Below, one piece after another: positions 1 through 8,084 of a stretch of 64,000 nucleotides of DNA. How positions within the stretch are numbered: the stretch's first letter is position 1; each line of letters starts with the position of its first letter. The notes beneath the pieces are model-generated. The model was given only the letters and a program-made list of their open reading frames with translations, was not told the DNA's origin and did no database searches. The stretch covers positions 171,523-235,522 of the forward strand of contig JAEZRE010000009.1 of assembly GCA_023412915.1 (NCBI GenBank), read 5' to 3'. The translations under genes were made by a program, and so were the position numbers. Source of the stretch: Bacillota bacterium (GTDB taxonomy: Bacteria; Bacillota; Clostridia; Acetivibrionales; DTU013).

Positions 1-1
1 C

Positions 2-766
2 AGGGTCCAACTGCTTCTGAAGGATTATCTCCGTCTCGACGTTATGACCGTAACGGGGAAGACATTGGGAGAGAACCTCAGGGAACTCGAGGAAAGCGGC
101 TATTTCGGAAGAAATGCCGGATATCTCAGAAATTACTGCCTTGAGCCGGAACAGGTCATAAGGCCTGTAGCACAGACAAAAGAGATGGGCTCGATAGCGG
201 TACTGAAGGGCAATCTTGCTCCCGAAGGCGCAGTAGTCAAATATGCAGCCGTGCCGGAAGGCATGCTGTACCATGTCGGGAAAGCCAGGGCCTTCGACAG
301 CGAGGAAGCCTGCTACAAAGCTGTTGTCGATGGTGACATAGAGCCCGGCGACATACTGCTGATAAGGTATGAAGGGCCTAGAGGCTCGGGCATGCCTGAG
401 ATGCTCATGACAACCGAAGCAATAGTGTGCGACAGCCGCCTTAACGGTTCGACCGCGCTCATAACCGACGGGCGTTTCTCAGGAGCCACAAGGGGACCCT
501 GCGTCGGGCATGTTTCTCCGGAAGCGGCGGTAGGCGGACCAATAGCGCTGGTACAGGACGGCGATCTTATTGAAATGGACATTCCGAACAGAAAACTGAA
601 TGTTATAGGTATTGATGGTGTTAAAGCGGATGCGGCTGAGGTGGAAAAAGTGCTGGCAGCCAGGAAAGTGCAATGGAAAGCGCCTGATACAAGCGGCAGG
701 AGGGGTATCTACAAACGATACACGCAAGGTGCGGCTTCTGCCATGAAGGGCGCGGGGTTGGATTAG
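2..766 (+). CDS. IlvD/Edd family dehydratase, C-terminal part (5' end outside window)
   Basis: The frame is open from base 2, so the gene begins before the window and only about 254 C-terminal residues are visible. Conserved IlvD/Edd blocks are present: MTVTGKTLGEN early on, then TDGRFSGATRGPCVGHVSPEA, the C-terminal signature of [Fe-S] dehydratases acting on dihydroxy acids and aldonic acids. The iron-sulfur cysteines and the Mg site in the N-terminal half cannot be checked. Family members are DihydroxyAcid dehydratase of branched-chain synthesis (IlvD), 6-phosphogluconate dehydratase (Edd) and sugar-acid dehydratases such as xylonate or arabinonate dehydratase. The next gene is an SMP-30 lactonase, which hydrolyses aldonolactones to aldonic acids, so a sugar-acid dehydratase is the more likely role. 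That is an inference from context. Confidence is high for the family and low for the substrate. Confidence 0.85.
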   Translation, partial: RVQLLLKDYLRLDVMTVTGKTLGENLRELEESGYFGRNAGYLRNYCLEPEQVIRPVAQTKEMGSIAVLKGNLAPEGAVVKYAAVPEGMLYHVGKARAFDSEEACYKAVVDGDIEPGDILLIRYEGPRGSGMPEMLMTTEAIVCDSRLNGSTALITDGRFSGATRGPCVGHVSPEAAVGGPIALVQDGDLIEMDIPNRKLNVIGIDGVKADAAEVEKVLAARKVQWKAPDTSGRRGIYKRYTQGAASAMKGAGLD

Positions 767-897
767 ATCCGGCAGAAATGCTCCAGTGAATAGGAACGTT
801 CACGGTCGGACTGGATGCGTACAGCAGCTATACCGTCCGCACAGGTGAGTAACAAAACGGCAGGCGCATGGGTCAAAGGCTTGGGAAAGGTCGGTTT

Positions 898-1785
898 ATG
901 GCACAGGTGGAATGCGTTTACAGTGGAATATGTCATCTCGGAGAAGGACCTGTTTGGAATGTTCAGAGGCAAAAGCTGTACTGGACGGATATCTACAACC
1001 GCCGCATATGGGAATATGGCCCATCTGAAGGCTCAAGCAGGATATTCTGGGAGGGCGGACTGAAGGTGGGAGGCTTTGCTTTTACCCACAGAGGAGGGAT
1101 CGTACTCTGTTCGGATAAAGGAGTGTATCTGCTGGACGGAAGCGATGTAAAACGTAAACGGGAGCTGCTTTTTGAGTTCCCGTTTGCTGAAAACGAAATG
1201 TTCAACGATATAACTGTCGATCCCATGGGAAGGATTTTTGCGGGGACTCTCCTGAGACCCGATATGACCGGAGGGACTCTGTACCGCCTGGAGAAGGGGA
1301 AGCAGCCCGTTGCCGTATTGAAAGGCCTGCACTGTTCCAATGGGATGACCTTTTCGCTCGATGAAAAGTATTTCTACCATACCGATTCCACTTTTCAAAC
1401 GATAAAAAGATATGAATACGACATGGCTACCGGTGATATAGCCAATCCTACGGTGTATTTCAAGGGAGAACCTGAAATGGGCTCTCCCGACGGAATGACC
1501 ATGGACTCTGAAGGCTGCATATGGTCGGCTTTCTGGGGCGAATCCCGTGTCCGCAGGCTGGATCCTGACGGCAGGATAATAGAAGAGGTCGAGGTGCCGG
1601 CTAAACAGCCTTCCAGTGTAATGTTCGGAGGCGCCGGCTTGAAGGAATTGTATATAACGACCGCCTGCGAAGGCGCGGACGATCTTGTTTCCGGCTGTTC
1701 AAGCGAAGGCGTTTTCTTTGGAGGACCGGTTTACAGGTATATTCCGGGAGTCGCCGGCCGTCCGGAATGGCTGGCTGATTTTTAG
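898..1785 (+). CDS. SMP-30/gluconolactonase/LRE family lactonase
   Basis: This 295-residue beta-propeller protein likely hydrolyses a sugar lactone to the open aldonic acid in the cytoplasm; no signal peptide is visible. Metal-ligand positions of the family can be seen: Glu in LGEGPVWN near the N-terminus, Asn in CSNGMTFS in the middle, and Asp in SPDGMTMDSEG. The C-terminus GGPVYRY is also typical. An in-frame ATG lies 30 bases upstream at 868, but GGGAAAGG at 883-890 sits 7 bases before the ATG at 898, so that start was chosen. The gene follows the dehydratase in the same direction after 131 bases and a terminator follows it, which suggests a two-step lactone to 2-keto-3-deoxy acid route. 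The true sugar is unknown. Confidence 0.85.
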   Translation: MAQVECVYSGICHLGEGPVWNVQRQKLYWTDIYNRRIWEYGPSEGSSRIFWEGGLKVGGFAFTHRGGIVLCSDKGVYLLDGSDVKRKRELLFEFPFAENEMFNDITVDPMGRIFAGTLLRPDMTGGTLYRLEKGKQPVAVLKGLHCSNGMTFSLDEKYFYHTDSTFQTIKRYEYDMATGDIANPTVYFKGEPEMGSPDGMTMDSEGCIWSAFWGESRVRRLDPDGRIIEEVEVPAKQPSSVMFGGAGLKELYITTACEGADDLVSGCSSEGVFFGGPVYRYIPGVAGRPEWLADF

Positions 1786-1833
1786 AAGCCCGGTTGTAAG
1801 ATTTTCGTAATTATTTCTTAAGAGAAAATTGAA

Positions 1834-1893
1834 AAAGGCCCCGTCGGGAAGGTGTAACCTAATGTAAGTACGCTGACCCGAGGGGCTTTTTAG
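1834..1893 (+). terminator. Rho-independent terminator after the lactonase gene
   Basis: A stem formed by GGCCCCGTCGGG and CCCGAGGGGC, about 11 pairs with one bulge, is followed by TTTTT. The 26-base loop contains its own short hairpin (AGGT-GTA-ACCT), so the structure is slightly more elaborate than a plain terminator. It ends the dehydratase-lactonase unit before the TetR promoter. Confidence 0.7.
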
Positions 1894-1979
1894 TTTGTCT
1901 CAAGCGGCTTTATAAGTCTGCAGGTTTGGAGCCGGATTCCGGCAATTCGCCGGAGTCGGTTTTTTATTTTTTGTTTTTC

Positions 1980-2008
1980 TTGACAGGATAAGGAAAGTAT
2001 AATAAAAT
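1980..2008 (+). promoter_or_regulatory. Sigma-A type promoter of the TetR-MBL operon
   Basis: TTGACA (1980-1985), a 17-base spacer and TAAAAT (2003-2008). The operator-like inverted repeat at 2013-2026 begins 4 bases after the -10 box. Confidence 0.65.
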
Positions 2009-2012
2009 TAAA

Positions 2013-2026
2013 ACTGAACATTCAGT
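2013..2026. promoter_or_regulatory. Inverted-repeat operator, probably for the adjacent TetR regulator
   Basis: ACTGAA-CA-TTCAGT has perfect 6-base arms and sits at the expected transcription start of the TetR gene. TetR-family repressors usually bind such short dyads next to their own promoters, so autoregulation is the simplest reading. Binding itself is inferred. Confidence 0.55.
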
Positions 2027-2053
2027 ACTAAATATATCAAACGGAGAATCAAT

Positions 2054-2647
2054 ATGAATATACCAAACGCACGCGAAAGAATATTGGATGCCGCCGTAAA
2101 AATATTTGCCGAGAAAAGCTTCGAGGGATCGAGGATCGATGAGATCGCGCGCGAGGCGAGCGTCCCGAAATCGTTGATCTACTATCATTTCAAGAGCAAG
2201 GACGAGATTCTGGAAGTATTGACTGAAAATTTTATTGCCGAATATAAGTCCATAATAGCGGCTAAACAGGGAGAAACGCAGCAGGAAAAAGCTAGGGAAC
2301 TCAATGAGCGAATGAAAAACGTTTACTATGAGTTCGGGCAAAAAAATGCGGATCTTGTCAGGGTCATGCTAATAGACTCGCTTAAAAAGACAAAGGAGCA
2401 GCCCGTTTTATACAAGTTGCTCGACGCCTTGATGGAGCTGGACCGCGAGCTCGATCCGGATGCGGGATACGACGTGCAGGAAAGGCGTGTCGCGGAGTTC
2501 TTTACCAGTTTCATGCCGAATTACGCGTATGTTTGCTTTGCAGATTCATGGATCAGGTATTATGGCGTCGGCAGGGACAAATTCGACGAGTTGTACCTTA
2601 AAACATATATTGCTTCCCACGGCGCTTATCACAATAATCACAAGTAA
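2054..2647 (+). CDS. TetR/AcrR family transcriptional regulator
   Basis: This 197-residue protein has the N-terminal TetR helix-turn-helix: RERILDAAVKIFAEKSFEGS, then the recognition segment around VPKSLIYYHFKSKDEIL (residues about 30-48). The rest is a helical ligand-binding domain with no strong similarity that I recognise. The start at 2054 is preceded by GGAGA at 2043-2047. The gene is followed after 21 bases by an MBL-fold hydrolase in the same direction, so the two are probably co-transcribed from the promoter at 1980. The dyad over the transcription start suggests it represses its own operon. The inducing ligand is unknown. Confidence 0.9.
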   Translation: MNIPNARERILDAAVKIFAEKSFEGSRIDEIAREASVPKSLIYYHFKSKDEILEVLTENFIAEYKSIIAAKQGETQQEKARELNERMKNVYYEFGQKNADLVRVMLIDSLKKTKEQPVLYKLLDALMELDRELDPDAGYDVQERRVAEFFTSFMPNYAYVCFADSWIRYYGVGRDKFDELYLKTYIASHGAYHNNHK

Positions 2648-2668
2648 TGACTGGAGGGTTTATGGGCT

Positions 2669-3361
2669 ATGAATATCACAAGGATCGACCTTGATGGAGT
2701 CAACAGCTATCTCTGCAAAACGGCGGAAGGTTTTGTACTTATTGATACCGGTGGACATTTATCAAGGGATAAACAATTTGTGAACAGAAGGGAAAAGCTC
2801 GAAAATGAGCTTAAAAAGGCAGGCTGCTGGCCTGGGAACCTGAAGCTCCTGGTGCTGACCCATGGAGACAGCGATCATACCGCCAATGCTGCCTACATAA
2901 GAGAAAAGTACAAAACCATGATCGCGATGCATGCAGGCGACGCGGAGATGGCCAAAGCTCCGACTACTGAAAGAATGATGGAAAATTTCCGCTTCAGGAT
3001 GCTCAGATACAGGATAGTGTCGCCTCTTGTAAAAAAGCTTGTCACTCGGGTAATTGCAAAACAGTTGAGCGATTTTGAAAGCTTCGAACCGGATATATTG
3101 CTGGAGGACGGTTCCAGCCTGCTAGATTACGGGCTCGATGCCAGAGTTGTACACTTGCCCGGGCATACCGACGGCTCTATAGGAATCCTGCTGAATGACG
3201 GCTCGCTGATTTCAGGCGACACCTATACATGCAGCGGCAAACTCCTGCCCGCTCCAAACGCAAAGGATTTCGCCGCACTGGACAAAAGCATAGGCAGGCT
3301 CAAAGGTATGAATATCAAAAAGGTCTATCCCGGCCATGGGGAGCCGACGGGCTGCTCATAG
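2669..3361 (+). CDS. MBL-fold metallohydrolase
   Basis: A 230-residue metallo-beta-lactamase-fold protein. The zinc-binding signature HGDSDH occurs near residue 66 in VLTHGDSDHTANA, followed by later ligands in LPGHTDGSIG and ISGDTY and a final YPGHGEP. This layout is that of the glyoxalase II-like branch of the superfamily, which hydrolyses thioesters, lactones and similar bonds; the substrate cannot be told from sequence. No signal peptide is seen. It sits 21 bases after the TetR gene with GGAGGG at 2653-2658. Its last 6 bases overlap the end of the convergent CxxC gene. A TetR-controlled detoxifying hydrolase is a reasonable guess. Confidence 0.88.
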   Translation: MNITRIDLDGVNSYLCKTAEGFVLIDTGGHLSRDKQFVNRREKLENELKKAGCWPGNLKLLVLTHGDSDHTANAAYIREKYKTMIAMHAGDAEMAKAPTTERMMENFRFRMLRYRIVSPLVKKLVTRVIAKQLSDFESFEPDILLEDGSSLLDYGLDARVVHLPGHTDGSIGILLNDGSLISGDTYTCSGKLLPAPNAKDFAALDKSIGRLKGMNIKKVYPGHGEPTGCS

Positions 3362-3562
3362 GTCCTGTATCATCCTGAGCCGTTTCAGTATGCTATGCTT
3401 TTTGAAATTATCTCCGGCCGACTCCATAACGGAAGTGATTGAAAGGCAGTCTTCATTTCTGCATTTGGGACATGCGATGTCTGAACAGTCGAAACCGGAA
3501 TCGACCCTGAATGTATCGGAAAATCCGCAGGCGGCGCATCCTACAGTAATGATGAGTTTCAT
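3356..3562 (-). CDS. Small CxxC zinc-ribbon-like protein with LexA boxes upstream
   Basis: This 68-residue protein has two cysteine pairs in its first half, VGCAACG and CPKCRNEDC, with an extra Cys before them, which suggests a small zinc ribbon. The C-terminal half is charged and helical. I do not recognise a named family. The start is supported by GAGAGG six bases upstream on the minus strand and by a TATAAT-like -10 box (reverse of 3603-3608). A perfect Firmicutes LexA box lies at 3582-3595 between the -10 box and the ribosome binding site, and a second at 3661-3674. This makes it a candidate DNA-damage-induced gene. It overlaps the 3' end of the MBL gene tail to tail. It is short, so some doubt remains. 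Confidence 0.6.
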   Translation of the reverse strand: MKLIITVGCAACGFSDTFRVDSGFDCSDIACPKCRNEDCLSITSVMESAGDNFKKHSILKRLRMIQDL

Positions 3563-3581
3563 AAGCTACCTCTCATTCTCT

Positions 3582-3595
3582 CGAACAAGTGTTCG
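3582..3595. promoter_or_regulatory. LexA (SOS) box
   Basis: CGAACAAGTGTTCG matches the Bacillus/Firmicutes LexA consensus CGAAC-RNRY-GTTCG at every position. It lies 20 bases upstream of the start of the small CxxC gene and just after its likely -10 box, a position where LexA binding would block transcription. Confidence 0.7.
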
Positions 3596-3630
3596 GAACT
3601 TAATTATATTCCTCGTGTAAAAAATAATAC

Positions 3631-3656
3631 AGGCCGGGATTTTTTATTCCCGGCCT
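3631..3656 (-). terminator. Terminator of the AIM24-type gene
   Basis: AGGCCGGGA and TCCCGGCCT form a perfect 9-pair stem with an 8-base AT loop. On the minus strand a T-rich stretch follows. It separates the AIM24-type gene from the CxxC gene and lies between the two LexA boxes. Confidence 0.75.
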
Positions 3657-3660
3657 GTTC

Positions 3661-3674
3661 CGAACGAATGTTCT
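3661..3674. promoter_or_regulatory. Second LexA (SOS) box
   Basis: CGAACGAATGTTCT matches CGAAC-RNRY-GTTC. It is 79 bases from the first box, on the far side of the terminator hairpin, so it could act with the first box on the CxxC gene promoter. Confidence 0.55.
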
Positions 3675-3720
3675 TACTTATTGAAGAATTGGTCCTGAAA
3701 TCTTTCTTTTTCTCTTCCAA

Positions 3721-4689
3721 TCAACTATTACCGCCGAAGAAATTGCCTATGCCGATATTGCCGAGAATACTGCCTTCTTCACGTCCTCTGGCGCTTCCGC
3801 CCTTGCCTGCCGCATATATCCTGTCAGCCAGACGAGAGAAGGGCAGCGACTGGAGCCATACGGTGCCCGGTCCTGTCAGAGTTGCCAGCGTCAAACCTTC
3901 ACCGCCGAACAGGGCTGTTTTTACATTGCCTGCGAAACGGATGTCGTAGTTGACGGACCCCGACATAGCGACAAGGCAGCCGGTATCGAGCATAAGAGTT
4001 TCGCCGGGCTGCAGATCCTTCTTTATGATTGTGCCTCCCGCATGCATGAAGGCAAGGCCGTCTCCCTCGAGACGCTGCATTATGAAGCCTTCACCGCCGA
4101 ACAGGCCGACGCCTATCTTTTTCTGGAATGCAATGCCCACCGATATACCCCTTGCCGCACAGAGGAAGGAATCCTTCTGACATATCAGCAGCCCGCCGTA
4201 GTCGTTGAGATCGAACGGTACGACAGTGCCGGGGTAGGGCGCCGCAAAGGAAACGCAGCGTTTAATGCCCGCAGTATTTGTAAAAGCGGTCATGAATAGA
4301 CTCTCACCTGTCAATAGCCTTTTACCTGCAGAGAACAGCTTACCCATCAGGTCATTTCCCTCTTTGCCAGAACCGTCGCCGAAGATCGTATCCATTCTTA
4401 TGGCGCTGTCCATGTACATCATGGCGCCTGCCTCGGCAATTATGGTTTCGCCGGGATCGAGCATGATCTCTACGAACTGGATGTCCTCTCCGTAAATCTT
4501 ATATTCGACTTCGTCGGCGTGAAGCATCCCTTTACCTCCGGCTGCCGCATAATTTGCGGAATATCCGCCGGACTGCTGCGCGTTGTAAGTGTTTGCCGGT
4601 ACCGGATTTATCCCCTCAAGTTTTGCTCCGCATATCTTGCAGAATTTTTGCTCTTGTGTGAAAGGACTATTGCAGTTTGGACAATTCAT
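3721..4689 (-). CDS. AIM24/TIGR00266-type protein with N-terminal zinc ribbon
   Basis: The 322-residue protein starts with a zinc ribbon, CPNCNSPFTQEQKFCKICG (residues 3-21), then a linker of about 45 residues, then a long beta-rich domain. That domain holds the repeated pattern QFVEIMLDPGETIIAEAGAM, typical of the AIM24/TIGR00266 family (trp RNA-binding attenuation-like fold). Glycine-rich segments GLFGGEGF and ALFGGEGL recur twice. The molecular role of bacterial members is not established; they have no recognised catalytic residues. The start is supported by GGGAGG eight bases upstream. A terminator follows at 3631-3656. It appears to be a single-gene unit. Confidence 0.85.
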   Translation of the reverse strand: MNCPNCNSPFTQEQKFCKICGAKLEGINPVPANTYNAQQSGGYSANYAAAGGKGMLHADEVEYKIYGEDIQFVEIMLDPGETIIAEAGAMMYMDSAIRMDTIFGDGSGKEGNDLMGKLFSAGKRLLTGESLFMTAFTNTAGIKRCVSFAAPYPGTVVPFDLNDYGGLLICQKDSFLCAARGISVGIAFQKKIGVGLFGGEGFIMQRLEGDGLAFMHAGGTIIKKDLQPGETLMLDTGCLVAMSGSVNYDIRFAGNVKTALFGGEGLTLATLTGPGTVWLQSLPFSRLADRIYAAGKGGSARGREEGSILGNIGIGNFFGGNS

Positions 4690-4930
4690 ATTCCGACCTC
4701 CCGATTATAAAATAATGCTCAGCGATATTGCTACCAATATTATAATTCATTTAGCAGATTTTGTAATGTGCTATTTTATGCCCGTAACTGCTGAATCGGG
4801 TACAGGGCTTCCACTGCCGCCCTGCTTTCCGCTGTCCTGCCTGAAGAAGGTGAATATCAATAGTAAATGGTGGCAATAGTAAACGGGGAAACGTAACCTA
4901 CACCAAACTGATTGCAAAGGGCAGATATGT

Positions 4931-5920
4931 ATGTATCCACTGAAACGGCTTTTCAATCCTGAAATATACCAGGGCAGCCATAAAATCAGTAATTATTTCG
5001 AGGGCTGGTATTATAAACTTATCGATGCCGAAATGAAAAAAGCTATTGCCGTTATACCCGGAGTTTCATACGGCGGCGGGAATGAGGCAAGGCATGCCTT
5101 CATTCAGGTGCTCGATGCTGACGAGTGCAGGGTCTATTATATCCGGTTCGATATTGCAGACTTCAGCTACAGCAAAGACAGATTTGAGGTTTGGATCGGT
5201 AGAAACTATTTTTCCGGCAGCGAAATAATTCTGGATATTAATGATAAACAGCTGTCTATGAAAGGCAGGCTTACTTTCAGCAACATTATAACGCTGCCAA
5301 AAACGCTTCTGCGTCCTGGGATAATGGGTCCGTACACTTTTATACCGTTTATGGAATGCAGGCATGGCGTGATAAATATACATCATGAAATATCAGGCGG
5401 GCTTGAAATATCGGGGGAATACACAGGCTTCAACGGAGGCTATGGCTACATTGAAAAGGACTGGGGCGCCTCCTTCCCGGAAACCTGGGTATGGCTCCAG
5501 TCGAATCATTTTGGGACGGATGACGTCACTCTGATGTTCTCGGCGGCAAAGATCCCTTGGCTCGGAAGCTCCTTCCCCGGATTCATCTCATTTATCCGGC
5601 TCGGCGACAGGTTCGAGCTGTTTGCGACCTATACGGGGGCAAAGATGAAAAAGCTGTCGTATGTCGATAAACATCTCGAAATTGCGTTTTCAGATAAAAA
5701 AAGCGAAATGAAGATAGATGCTGTACATACGGCCGGAGGTATTTTAATGGCGCCGAAAAACGGCATGATGAAGGATGAAATATCGGAAAGCATAACCGCC
5801 GAAGTAGGAGTCACACTTTCCGATAGTTCCGGTTCAGTCATTTACAGGGGCCGCGGTACGCATACTGGGTTGGAAATCGCAAACGACAGCATATTCAGCA
5901 TTTTCAACGGCAGGCGATGA
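4931..5920 (+). CDS. Tocopherol-cyclase-like family protein
   Basis: A 329-residue protein with the features of the tocopherol cyclase-like family (PF14249): the N-terminal FEGWYYKL, then a central HHEISGGLEISG and GYGYIEKDWGASFPETWVWLQ, which form the lipocalin-like core. Plant and cyanobacterial members cyclise quinols to tocopherols, but clostridia do not make tocopherol, so the activity here is unknown; lipid or isoprenoid handling is only a guess. No signal peptide or membrane segment is visible. AAGGG lies 9 bases before the ATG. It is flanked by opposite-strand genes and seems to be transcribed alone. Confidence 0.8.
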   Translation: MYPLKRLFNPEIYQGSHKISNYFEGWYYKLIDAEMKKAIAVIPGVSYGGGNEARHAFIQVLDADECRVYYIRFDIADFSYSKDRFEVWIGRNYFSGSEIILDINDKQLSMKGRLTFSNIITLPKTLLRPGIMGPYTFIPFMECRHGVINIHHEISGGLEISGEYTGFNGGYGYIEKDWGASFPETWVWLQSNHFGTDDVTLMFSAAKIPWLGSSFPGFISFIRLGDRFELFATYTGAKMKKLSYVDKHLEIAFSDKKSEMKIDAVHTAGGILMAPKNGMMKDEISESITAEVGVTLSDSSGSVIYRGRGTHTGLEIANDSIFSIFNGRR

Positions 5921-6059
5921 ATCAGCAAGCCTGTCCGGGCTTGAATATCACGGGGCGATGCCATCGGTACAGCCGGCCGCACCGTGCCACATTGCTTGTA
6001 ATAGCCTGTAAAGAATTGTTACACCCTGGTACAGCCCTATTACACCCTGTTAAGCCCTG

Positions 6060-8084
6060 CTACATCCTGCCTTTCAGAACAATCTGCTTGCTGCTGAAGT
6101 AGGTGGCAAGGAAGTAGGAACCGTATACCGCGGCTATCATAACCGCGGTGATAATTATATTGCTCAGTGCGTCGATATTGCCGACGTCGGTTATGACGTC
6201 ATTTGCCACCTTTATGCCGACAATCGAGTGTATGCAGGCAAGCGCCAGCGGCAGCAGGAAGTAGATCGCGATCTGTTTCATGAGCGCCATATTGATCAGT
6301 CGGTCGTCAGCTCCGATCTTTTGCAGTATATTGTAGCGCTTCCTGTTGTCCGACGTTTCGGAGAGCTGCTGCAGTGCCAGTACTGCGGCGCTTGTGATCA
6401 GGAAGATGATGCCCAGATAGATACCGACAAAGGATATGATGGCCTTGGAGCCTGCAGCGACCGTTTTCACTATATCTGAAGTAGCGACATCTATTTTGAA
6501 CCCGCCCTTCTGATCCTTGTATTTTTCCAGCATTGCGTACAGATCCGACTCGAGCTTTTTGCGCACGCTTTTCCTGTCTCCCTTGCAGTTGAAAGAGATA
6601 TAGCTTTTTTCGATACTGCTTCCCTCGGTCATATAGTCCGGTACGACCAGCGCTATCATGATGCCGCTTGCTGCGCTTGTCACGATCCCATTCGTCAGCA
6701 GGCCGTCATAGAGATTGTACTTGCTGCCCGAAATTTCGATGGAGGATTCTTTTTCAAGGTAATGTCTGAGAGCCGTCATTAGTTCCGGCGTGTATTCGGC
6801 ATAATCCGAATAGAGAGCCACCTGCCCTTCGGGCAGCGTTATACCTTTAAGTCCCTGAAGCTCCATAAGTCTGTTGTAATCCGAGAGCCTTATAAGGAGT
6901 AGACGCTGCTTTATGAAAAACAGGCGGGCATTGTCCGGTATTTCATCCAATACCTTTCCCAGAATGGCCTCCTTGGTCAGCTTTTCGGATTTATCGCGGT
7001 ACAGCGCATATGATATGGTATTATCCGTATAGCTGCCGACATCGAAGCCGTACTTTGCCATTTCCACGGGTATATCCATTTTTCCTGCGGCGGAAAACGT
7101 GGCATCGAAGGGAGCGCAGAACCTGTAGCTGCTATTCAGAGCATTGTTGGCTCCAAGGGCCGTTGACAGTATCCCTATCGTGCAAAAAAGCATCAGGCAT
7201 ATGAAGGTCATTGAGATATGCGCCGTATTGATCCTTGAATTTATCTGGCGCAGTATGAACATATTGAGGCCCTTGAAATAAAGCTTTCCATTAAATTGCA
7301 GCAGCTTCAGGAAGAAACCTGAAAGCGAGGCGAAAAACAGGTAAGTGCCTATGGCTCCCATAGCCATCTCTATTTTCAGCATCGTATCGAACTGCTGAAT
7401 ACCGTTTTTGAGTACCAAAGCGTAAGCAGCGCCTATGAACGCTATGGAGAGCAGGAACAGCACAGCGGTCAGCAGAGGGTTCCTGATTTTCTGACGTTCG
7501 TTTTGCTTATCGGCATTGATCAGGTCTATCAGCTTGAACTTGGATATGGATAGTGTGCTGAGGAACATGACGATAAGGAAGATGACGCCGAAATAGATGA
7601 TCGTCTTTACGAAAGCCATAGTGGAAAATACGAACCTGTAACCGGACATATCCACATCAAACAGCTTCGCTGTTATGACCGACAGCCACTGGGACAGGAA
7701 GACGCCTGCCAGCAGGCCTGCTCCCAGCGAAATCACGCCTATGAGGAAGGTTTCCGAGACGAGCATCCTGGCGACCTTTCCCTTCTTCATGCCGAGGGTC
7801 AGGTATATGCCTATTTCCTTTTTTCTTCTGCGTATTAGGAAATTGTTTGCATAGACTATCAGAAAGCCGAGTATGAAGGACACGAAAATCGAAATATACC
7901 CTATGATCATAGTAATGGTCTTAAGTATGTCCGCAGTCGACGCGGAGATCGACATCATAGCCTTTTGCGCCTCTACGGAATTGAAAACATAAAATATGCA
8001 CACGCTGAACGAGAGCGTTAAAAAGTAAAGGGTATAATCCCTGAGGCTTTTTCTGACATTTTTTACGGCAAGGTTATAGAACAT
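6060..8084 (-). CDS. BceB-like FtsX-family ABC transporter permease
   Basis: A 674-residue membrane protein with the BceB layout: one N-terminal transmembrane helix after MFYNLAVKNVRKS, then a FtsX-like core of three helices with the cytoplasmic RRRKKEIGIYLTLGMKKG loop, further helix pairs, a large extracellular domain (about residues 310-530), and two or three C-terminal helices. The start at 8084 was chosen because GGAGGTG lies at 8095-8101; the longer frame begins with a TTG inside this site. It overlaps the ATPase gene by 11 bases and belongs to the minus-strand regulator-sensor-ATPase-permease module. Such transporters detect and resist cell-wall-active peptides such as bacitracin; the exact drug cannot be predicted. 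Confidence 0.92.
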   Translation of the reverse strand: MFYNLAVKNVRKSLRDYTLYFLTLSFSVCIFYVFNSVEAQKAMMSISASTADILKTITMIIGYISIFVSFILGFLIVYANNFLIRRRKKEIGIYLTLGMKKGKVARMLVSETFLIGVISLGAGLLAGVFLSQWLSVITAKLFDVDMSGYRFVFSTMAFVKTIIYFGVIFLIVMFLSTLSISKFKLIDLINADKQNERQKIRNPLLTAVLFLLSIAFIGAAYALVLKNGIQQFDTMLKIEMAMGAIGTYLFFASLSGFFLKLLQFNGKLYFKGLNMFILRQINSRINTAHISMTFICLMLFCTIGILSTALGANNALNSSYRFCAPFDATFSAAGKMDIPVEMAKYGFDVGSYTDNTISYALYRDKSEKLTKEAILGKVLDEIPDNARLFFIKQRLLLIRLSDYNRLMELQGLKGITLPEGQVALYSDYAEYTPELMTALRHYLEKESSIEISGSKYNLYDGLLTNGIVTSAASGIMIALVVPDYMTEGSSIEKSYISFNCKGDRKSVRKKLESDLYAMLEKYKDQKGGFKIDVATSDIVKTVAAGSKAIISFVGIYLGIIFLITSAAVLALQQLSETSDNRKRYNILQKIGADDRLINMALMKQIAIYFLLPLALACIHSIVGIKVANDVITDVGNIDALSNIIITAVMIAAVYGSYFLATYFSSKQIVLKGRM

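Noticed and set aside
1834..1893. Riboswitch after the lactonase gene
   Set aside because: The extra inner hairpin is small and the element lies at the end of a gene with a T-run, so a terminator is enough to explain it.
6018..6070. Run of short imperfect copies of TTACACCCTG near the BceB-like gene end
   Set aside because: Units differ in length and sequence and overlap the stop region; it may be chance or local slippage, and no function is suggested.
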